Positions 45,338-49,913 of a DNA stretch of 49,913 nt are shown here, one piece after another (position 1 is the stretch's first letter; each line of letters opens with the position of its first letter). Source of the DNA: Gordonia rhizosphera NBRC 16068 (GTDB lineage: Bacteria; Actinomycetota; Actinomycetes; Mycobacteriales; Mycobacteriaceae); assembly GCF_000298195.1 (NCBI RefSeq), contig NZ_BAHC01000057.1, forward strand, positions 1 through 49,913, in the 5' to 3' direction. The notes under the pieces were generated by a model. That model saw nothing but the letters and a program-made list of their open reading frames with translations, had not been told where the DNA came from and did not search any database. Made by a program: the position numbers and the translations under genes.

Positions 45338-46870
45338 ATGCCTTCGTATCTCTCACCCGGTGTCTACGTCGAAGAAGTCGACTCCGGCTCCCGCCCGATC
45401 GAGGGAGTCGGAACCGCCGTCGCCGCCTTCGTGGGCCTCGCCGAGAAGGGGCCGTTCGATACTCCGACCCTGGTCTCCAACTGGACCCAGTTCACCACCA
45501 ACTTCGGTGGGTTCATGGCCAACACCTCACTGGCCCAGTCGGTGTTCGCCTATTTCCAGAACGGCGGCGGCAACTGCTACATCGTCCGGATCGGCGACGG
45601 ATCGAGTCCGTCGAAGAACGGGGACGCGCGCCGCGCCATCGAGTCCCGGCCCGCGCAGGCCGAGGTCGGGAACATGAAGGTGATCGCGGTCGACCCGTCG
45701 GCACCCGATCGCAGCCTCTCGGTCGAGGTCGCCGAACCCGACGAGGGCGCCCCGGAAGGCAGCGTGAAGGTCATCGTCAAGCGCGGCGAGGAAGTGGTCG
45801 AACAGCACACAGGTGTCATCTCGGGCCGCGGGCAGACCAACGTCAAGACCGTGGTCAACAACGAGTCGAAACTGATCAAACTCGAAACCGTCACCAGCAG
45901 CTCGGGCGGTGAGATCGCCAAGGGCCAATCCGCGGTCCTGGTTGTTCCGCCGCCGGTCGCGGAGGTGCCGTCGACGATGTCGGCCCAGGACTACGTCGGC
46001 GAGGTCGAGACCCGCACCGGATTCTCGGGTCTCGAGGCCATCGACGACGTGACCATGGTCGCCATCCCCGACCTCATGACAGCGTACGCGCAGGAGACCA
46101 TCGACCTCGACACGGTGAAGTCGGTGCAGCTGGCGATGATCGCGCACTGCGAACTGATGGGTGACCGGATGGCGATCCTCGACACCCCGCCGGGCCTCAA
46201 CGCCCAGCAGGTCAAGCAGTGGCGCACCGAGACAACGGGATACGACTCGAAGTACGCGGCGATGTACTGGCCGTGGATCGGGGTGGGCAAGGGCGAGTAT
46301 CTTCCGCCCTCGGGGTTCATGGCCGGGATCTGGGGCCGCAACGACGACACGCGCGGCGTACACAAGGCGCCCGCCAACGAGGTCGTCCGCGGCGCGGTCG
46401 AGATCCAGACCCAGATCACCCGCAATGAACACGATCTCCTCAATCCGTCGGGTATCAACTGCATCCGGTCCTTCCCGGGCCGGGGCATCCGGGTCTGGGG
46501 CGCCCGCACCCTGTCGTCGGACCCGGCGTGGCGTTACCTCAACATCCGGCGCCTCTTCAACTACCTCGAGGAGTCGATCCTCGGCGGGACCAACTGGGTC
46601 GTGTTCGAGCCCAACGACCCTGCGCTGTGGGCGCGGTTGCGTCGCACCATCTCCGCCTTCCTGACGAACGAGTGGCGCCGCGGCGCGCTGTTCGGGCTGA
46701 CCCCCGACGAGGCGTTCTTCGTCAAATGCGACGCGGAGACCAACCCGTCCGAGGGGATCGACGCCGGCGAGGTGGTCTGTCAGATCGGAGTCGCACCGGT
46801 GAAGCCGGCCGAGTTCGTCATCTTCCGGCTCTCCCAGTACTCCGGCGGCACCAGCTTGGTCGCCGAGTGA
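45338..46870 (+). CDS. Contractile tail sheath protein
   Basis: The 510-residue protein is a phage-tail-sheath family member (Pvc2/3/4-type). MPSYLSPGVYVEEVDSGSRP is the diagnostic N-terminal arm, which links sheath subunits. An insertion domain (about 95-210) has short beta repeats with EEVVEQHTGVISGRGQTNVK. The C-terminal core has YAAMYWPWIGVGKG, GVHKAPANEVVRGA, INCIRSFPGRGIRVWGARTL and NIRRLFNYLEESI. Only one sheath gene is visible, whereas Photorhabdus PVC has several. It heads the plus-strand tail operon. Confidence 0.96.
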   Translation: MPSYLSPGVYVEEVDSGSRPIEGVGTAVAAFVGLAEKGPFDTPTLVSNWTQFTTNFGGFMANTSLAQSVFAYFQNGGGNCYIVRIGDGSSPSKNGDARRAIESRPAQAEVGNMKVIAVDPSAPDRSLSVEVAEPDEGAPEGSVKVIVKRGEEVVEQHTGVISGRGQTNVKTVVNNESKLIKLETVTSSSGGEIAKGQSAVLVVPPPVAEVPSTMSAQDYVGEVETRTGFSGLEAIDDVTMVAIPDLMTAYAQETIDLDTVKSVQLAMIAHCELMGDRMAILDTPPGLNAQQVKQWRTETTGYDSKYAAMYWPWIGVGKGEYLPPSGFMAGIWGRNDDTRGVHKAPANEVVRGAVEIQTQITRNEHDLLNPSGINCIRSFPGRGIRVWGARTLSSDPAWRYLNIRRLFNYLEESILGGTNWVVFEPNDPALWARLRRTISAFLTNEWRRGALFGLTPDEAFFVKCDAETNPSEGIDAGEVVCQIGVAPVKPAEFVIFRLSQYSGGTSLVAE

Positions 46871-46897
46871 CCTCCACGACGAAAGTGATGTGACACC

Positions 46898-47350
46898 ATG
46901 GCACTTCCCGAATTCGACAGCTCCGTCGGCCATTCCTTCGGCCTCGAGTTCGACGGCATCCAGATCAAGAGCATCACCGAGGTCAACGGCCTCAAGATGG
47001 AACAGGACGTCATCGAGTACAAGTCGAACACCGCTGCCGACGGCAAGTACGCGATCAAGAAGCTTCCCGGCCGCTGGAAGGCGGGCGAGGTGACCCTGAC
47101 CCGACCGCTGACCGACGACAACAGCTTCGACAAGTGGATCAAGGATTCCCAGCTCGGGAAGATGGCCGACGTCCGCAAGGGCGGGGCGATCGTGGTCTAC
47201 GACTACGAGGGCAGCGCGGTGAAGCGCTACAAGGTCACCAACGCGTGGCCCAAGAGCCTCGAGATCAACACGTTGAAGGCCGGCGACACCAGCGTCCTGA
47301 CCGAGAAGCTGGTCCTGACCTATGAGCGGCTGGAGGTCGACAGTGCGTAG
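46898..47350 (+). CDS. Inner tail tube protein (gp19-like)
   Basis: This T4 gp19/Hcp-like tube protein of 150 aa stacks in hexamers inside the sheath. GHSFGLEFDGIQIKSITEVN, GLKMEQDVIEYKS, GRWKAGEVTLTRPLTDD and ITNAW-type strands give the family pattern. The C-terminus LVLTYERLEVDSA is typical of Pvc1/Pvc5. It lies 27 bp after the sheath and overlaps the next gene by 8 bp. Confidence 0.95.
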   Translation: MALPEFDSSVGHSFGLEFDGIQIKSITEVNGLKMEQDVIEYKSNTAADGKYAIKKLPGRWKAGEVTLTRPLTDDNSFDKWIKDSQLGKMADVRKGGAIVVYDYEGSAVKRYKVTNAWPKSLEINTLKAGDTSVLTEKLVLTYERLEVDSA

Positions 47351-47786
47351 AACCCACAGTGGTGCAGCACTTCTCGATCCACCTGGCGCAGAGCCGGAGA
47401 CGCGCGACGACGCCGCGACGCTGGCCACGGAATTCGACTTCGTGCTGCCGCGCGGCTACGTCGACTCCTCGGGGACCCTGCACCGAACGGGGACGATGCG
47501 GCTGGCCACCGCGCGTGACGAACTCGTGTCGCAGCGCGACGACCGGGTGCGGGAGAACCCCGGCTACCTCACGGTGGTCCTGATCAGCCGGGTGTTGACG
47601 CGGTTGGGGACGCTCGACGACGTCCATGCGGGTGTCGTGGAAACCATGTTCGCCTCCGATCTGGCGTTCCTGCAGGACATGTACCGGCGCATCAACCAGG
47701 AGGGCCACACCCGGGCCGGGGTGGTCTGCCCGCACTGCAACGGCGAATTCGCCGTCGACCTCTCCGGGGGCCGCCTGGGGGAATAG
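47343..47786 (+). CDS. Small tail-assembly-like protein with CxxC
   Basis: This 147-residue protein follows the tube, the slot usually held by a tail assembly chaperone-type protein in phage and eCIS loci. FDFVLPRGYVDSSGTLHRTG, MRLATARDELVSQRDDRVRE and LTVVLISRVLTRLGTLDD suit that family. A C-terminal CPHCNGEF suggests a metal site or partner contact. GTG 47343 has GGAGG 6 nt upstream within the tube gene. Its end, GGG GAA TAG, abuts the next frame, with a G5 run at 47777-47781. Confidence 0.82.
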   Translation: MRRTHSGAALLDPPGAEPETRDDAATLATEFDFVLPRGYVDSSGTLHRTGTMRLATARDELVSQRDDRVRENPGYLTVVLISRVLTRLGTLDDVHAGVVETMFASDLAFLQDMYRRINQEGHTRAGVVCPHCNGEFAVDLSGGRLGE

Positions 47787-47932
47787 CCACGTACGAGATC
47801 GAACACCTCTACCGCGAGATCTCGTACGTCGCACTGAACTTCCACTGGGGTCGTGACGAGATCCTCGACCTCGAGCATGCCGAGCGGCAACGCTATGTCG
47901 GCATGATCAACGATCTCACCGCGACGGAATGA
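47783..47932 (+). CDS. Short DUF6760-like protein with non-canonical start
   Basis: The 49-codon frame contains YEIEHLYREISYVALNFHWG and then DEILDLEHAERQRYVGMIND, resembling the short DUF6760 proteins found after the tail-assembly gene in eCIS loci. No ATG, GTG or TTG is in frame before the conserved part. An ATA at 47783, overlapping the previous stop region, is where an ATG of an ATGA-type overlap would lie. Alternatives are -1 frameshifting on the G5 run or a sequencing error. The product is probably a small tail component. Confidence 0.55.
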   Translation: MATYEIEHLYREISYVALNFHWGRDEILDLEHAERQRYVGMINDLTATE

Positions 47933-47940
47933 CCGACCTC

Positions 47941-47956
47941 TCACGCGATCGCGTGA
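47941..47956. promoter_or_regulatory. Perfect 16-bp palindrome upstream of the Pro-rich gene
   Basis: TCACGCGATCGCGTGA is its own reverse complement and ends 17 bp before ATG 47974. It shares the GCGATCGC core with the palindrome at 39841-39856, although that octamer is also common inside genes here. Confidence 0.45.
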
Positions 47957-47973
47957 CATGAAAGGCGAAATCG

Positions 47974-49913
47974 ATGGACTGGCCATGGCCGTGGCGACGA
48001 GCCGGCGCAGAGCGCCGGGTGCAGCGAACCCCGGCACCCCGCGCCACCGCAGGGCCCTCGGCGCGCGCACTGCCCGTGACGCAGCCGGCCATCGCCCCGC
48101 TGCACGTCACGATGGCCGACGAGATCTCCACGACACGGGCGTTCGCCGCGTCGCTGTCGGGTGGATCGCAAGCACTCGTGATGTCCTCACTGGCCACGAC
48201 TCTCGACCTGCAGCGCGACCCGGCGATGCTGCACGATCCGGCGACGATCCGAGTTGGGCACGCCGCGGCGCCGACGCCGGACACCGCTGCGTCGATCGAG
48301 GTCGCCCGACCGGCGTTCATGCGGGGCCCGGAGCCCGCGCGCCGCACGGCGTTCATGCGGGCCCCGGAACCCGCGCGCCGCACGGCGTCGATCGGCCCGC
48401 TCCAGCGGGTCGACGCGCGTTCTCCACGGCATGCCTTCGCCGCGGACACTCCGTCCCCACCGGTGCCCGCCCTCCCGGCATCACACAGGCCCGACGCGGC
48501 GTGCGACACCGCATCGGTCACCAGGTCGGTTCCCGTCGCCGACATCGCGCCCGTCGCTCCACCCGTCGGGAGAACGCTCACACCTTTGCCGGGACCGATC
48601 CAGCTGATCGGGTCGGTTCCGGCGGCTCCACGGCATGTCCCGGCCCCGGCGCAGCACGCACCGCACGAACCGACGGCACCGCACGAACAGATCACCGCGA
48701 CCGAACCGCTCGTTTCCCGCGCGGCACAACGATCATCGGTCAACCCCGACGTCCCGGCGCCCGCGAGCGCCGGCGACGTCATCACCCACATGAACGACGC
48801 TGCACCCACCGATCACGTTGCCGGGGTGCCGATCCTGGCAGTCGAGACAGCGGTGCCCCCGACCGACACCGCTCCGAAAGCCCCGGTCCCGATGGCTGCG
48901 ACCCTGACACGCTCGGTGCAGGCCGCGACATCGGCGGTGCGGGTGTCCCGACTTGCGGCATCCACGGCATCCACGATGCCGACGGCGGTGCCCTCATCCG
49001 CGGTGCACACACCAGGGATCCCGGCGACCGTCGCCGGGATCGTGCAGCGCCCCCAGACGGTGCCGGCCTCGCGCCAAACGCCGATGTCTCCCAGCGAGCC
49101 GGCACCTCCTACCTCACCCGCGCCACCCGTCTCCGCTACCGTGCAGACCTCGAGGGTCATCTCTGCACCCGAGACGGCGCGCGTTGCACCAGAGCCGAAG
49201 ATCGCAGAGCAGCACCCACCGGAGCCTGAGGACCGACGCGCCCGCGAGCCCGCGCCTCAGGGACCGGGTGATGCACCTGGGGGATCTGATGACGTCCCCA
49301 CGGGGGTATCGCGATCGGTTCAACGCACCGCACTGGGCCGGCCCGTGTCCTCGAACCGGCCGGCCGAGACATCCGCGGAGGTGAGTTCGTCCGAGCCGGT
49401 GTCGTTCGCGACCATGTTCGGGTTCGGCGACGGCGGCGATCGGACCCATACCCCGGTCGTCGAGCCCACGTCCAGCGGTGAGATCCGCGTTGTGAATCGG
49501 CCCGCCCGGTCGCAAGGAACCGGGCTGCGGGCGGCGTCCGCTCAGCGGACAACGGTGGGGCGGCCTGCCTCGGCGCCGCCGGTCAGCGCCCAACGCTTCG
49601 GGCTTCCCATCGCACCACCCGACCTGGGACACATCCTCGACGACCGCGGAGCGGGCGCACTGTCGGCCGTCCGCGACCGACTCGGCAGCCCGACGATCCC
49701 CGGCGTGGTCGACGAGATCGCCCGCCGAGCACCGGGAGCTGCCAAGGCGGCGCGCGGAGTGGTCTCCGACGCATCCCGAGCCCTCGATGCGGTCCGTGGC
49801 TCTGATGCATCCCGAGCTCTCGATGCGGTGCGTGGTTCGGATGCGTCGCGGGTGTTGGATGCGGTGCGTGGTTCGGATGCGTCGCGGGTGTTGGATGCGG
49901 TGCGTGGTTCGGA
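47974..49913 (+). CDS. Long Pro/Ala-rich protein with 12-residue repeats, 3'-truncated
   Basis: The frame runs 646 codons to the right edge with no stop. The start MDWPWPWRRAGAERRVQRTP has AAGG 8 nt upstream. A long Pro/Ala/Thr-rich stretch (about 20-540) looks disordered and has few aromatic residues. Variants of a QR motif recur at 17, 144, 358, 450, 524 and 540, twice as QRT(A/T)(L/V)GRP. A helical segment (about 545-597) precedes four copies of SDASRVLDAVRG-type 12-mers (598-645). It could be a scaffold, tape-measure-like, spike-loading or cargo protein; I do not recognise a domain. Its place after tube and DUF6760-like genes ties it to the injection system. Confidence 0.8.
   Translation, partial: MDWPWPWRRAGAERRVQRTPAPRATAGPSARALPVTQPAIAPLHVTMADEISTTRAFAASLSGGSQALVMSSLATTLDLQRDPAMLHDPATIRVGHAAAPTPDTAASIEVARPAFMRGPEPARRTAFMRAPEPARRTASIGPLQRVDARSPRHAFAADTPSPPVPALPASHRPDAACDTASVTRSVPVADIAPVAPPVGRTLTPLPGPIQLIGSVPAAPRHVPAPAQHAPHEPTAPHEQITATEPLVSRAAQRSSVNPDVPAPASAGDVITHMNDAAPTDHVAGVPILAVETAVPPTDTAPKAPVPMAATLTRSVQAATSAVRVSRLAASTASTMPTAVPSSAVHTPGIPATVAGIVQRPQTVPASRQTPMSPSEPAPPTSPAPPVSATVQTSRVISAPETARVAPEPKIAEQHPPEPEDRRAREPAPQGPGDAPGGSDDVPTGVSRSVQRTALGRPVSSNRPAETSAEVSSSEPVSFATMFGFGDGGDRTHTPVVEPTSSGEIRVVNRPARSQGTGLRAASAQRTTVGRPASAPPVSAQRFGLPIAPPDLGHILDDRGAGALSAVRDRLGSPTIPGVVDEIARRAPGAAKAARGVVSDASRALDAVRGSDASRALDAVRGSDASRVLDAVRGSDASRVLDAVRGS
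48313..48384 (+). repeat. Two tandem 36-bp coding repeats (AFMR-PEPARRT)
   Basis: 48313-48348 and 48349-48384 differ at two bases. They encode AFMRGPEPARRT and AFMRAPEPARRT. The period equals that of the C-terminal repeats, but the sequence is unrelated. Confidence 0.85.
49765..49913 (+). repeat. 36-bp tandem coding repeats, four full copies plus a fifth begun
   Basis: Copies start at 49765, 49801, 49837 and 49873, and a fifth begins at 49909. They encode SDASRALDAVRG twice and then SDASRVLDAVRG twice. Copies three and four are identical at the DNA level, while the first two differ mainly at third positions. Confidence 0.92.

Noticed and set aside
45527..47428. A 633-codon antisense frame over the sheath and tube genes
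   Set aside because: It covers two certain structural genes and shows only low-complexity Asp/Val/Arg-rich sequence.
39841..47956. GCGATCGC as a specific operator core by itself
   Set aside because: The octamer also occurs inside glnD, cdsA, the PBP and LuxR genes. Only the full palindromes are notable.
47916..49229. Long frames on both strands over the Pro-rich gene, such as an Arg/His/Pro-rich plus frame from 47958 and an Ala/Gly/Cys-rich minus frame from 48809
   Set aside because: Their compositions are typical of wrong-frame reading in GC-rich DNA. The frame from 47974 is the only one with a spaced ribosome binding site, an unbroken length to the edge and in-frame 12-residue repeats.
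49765..49913. CRISPR array, suggested by the 36-bp repeat length
   Set aside because: The repeats are contiguous with no spacers, lie in frame in a coding sequence and vary synonymously.
37415..49913. Integrated myophage rather than an eCIS
   Set aside because: No capsid, portal, terminase or integrase is visible, and DUF4255 with an AAA+ ATPase and a DUF6760-like gene fits eCIS. The right side is not in view, so this stays provisional.
1..49913. tRNA or rRNA genes
   Set aside because: I found no cloverleaf-like segments or rRNA signatures in any gap; a covariance-model scan was not possible here.

Overview
The window is high-GC actinobacterial chromosome. Gene order from glnD-ffh through rpsP-khpA-rimM-trmD, rplS-lepB-rnhB-DUF2469, yraN-comM-dprA-viuB-xerC, rpsB-tsf, pyrH-frr-cdsA-rlmN, dxr-rip-ispG-GNAT-PBP and map matches, in reverse, the Mycobacterium tuberculosis Rv2918c to Rv2861c order as I remember it. 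This points to the Mycobacteriales. Lineage markers agree: a DUF222/HNH (13E12-type) gene, a deazaflavin-type nitroreductase, DUF2469, DUF2631 and a DUF4081-GNAT protein. Gordonia or a close relative is my guess and was not tested.

Bases 1-11037 hold nitrogen-status control (glnD), protein export (ffh, lepB), an amidohydrolase and translation or RNA-maturation genes. Bases 11038-12991 are a small accessory island: a 13E12-type HNH gene bracketed by imperfect direct repeats, with degenerate repeats and a strong hairpin downstream. Bases 12992-20004 hold a nitroreductase, the DNA-processing set yraN-comM-dprA, a TetR gene divergent from an iron-linked siderophore-interacting flavoprotein, xerC and an M23 protein. 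Bases 20229-37278 hold rpsB-tsf, pyrH-frr-cdsA, rlmN, a PuuE-like deacetylase, the MEP genes dxr and ispG on either side of an M50 site-2 protease, a PBP lipoprotein, map, a cobyric acid synthase and an alpha/beta hydrolase. Many starts lack a Shine-Dalgarno sequence and instead have a -10-like hexamer 6-8 nt upstream, as expected for leaderless mRNAs.

From about 37300 to the right edge the window enters the left end of an extracellular contractile injection system (eCIS, phage-tail-like) locus. In order it holds a DUF6777-like lipoprotein, a secreted trypsin-like protease with a TPR-like region, one membrane span and a zinc ribbon, a LuxR-type regulator, a DUF4255 (Pvc16-type) tail-end protein and an AAA+ ATPase (Pvc15-type). 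A convergent zinc-ribbon, beta-sandwich, four-TM membrane protein follows. The tail sheath, inner tube, a tail-assembly-like small protein, a 49-codon DUF6760-like frame with no normal start, and a very long Pro/Ala-rich gene come next. The last gene ends in 36-bp tandem coding repeats and runs off the window. Spike, baseplate, LysM, tape-measure and fibre genes are not seen and would be expected further right.

The most unusual content is in this eCIS end: two envelope-linked zinc-ribbon proteins, intergenic perfect palindromes, a possible ATA start or frameshift, and the growing 36-bp repeat.
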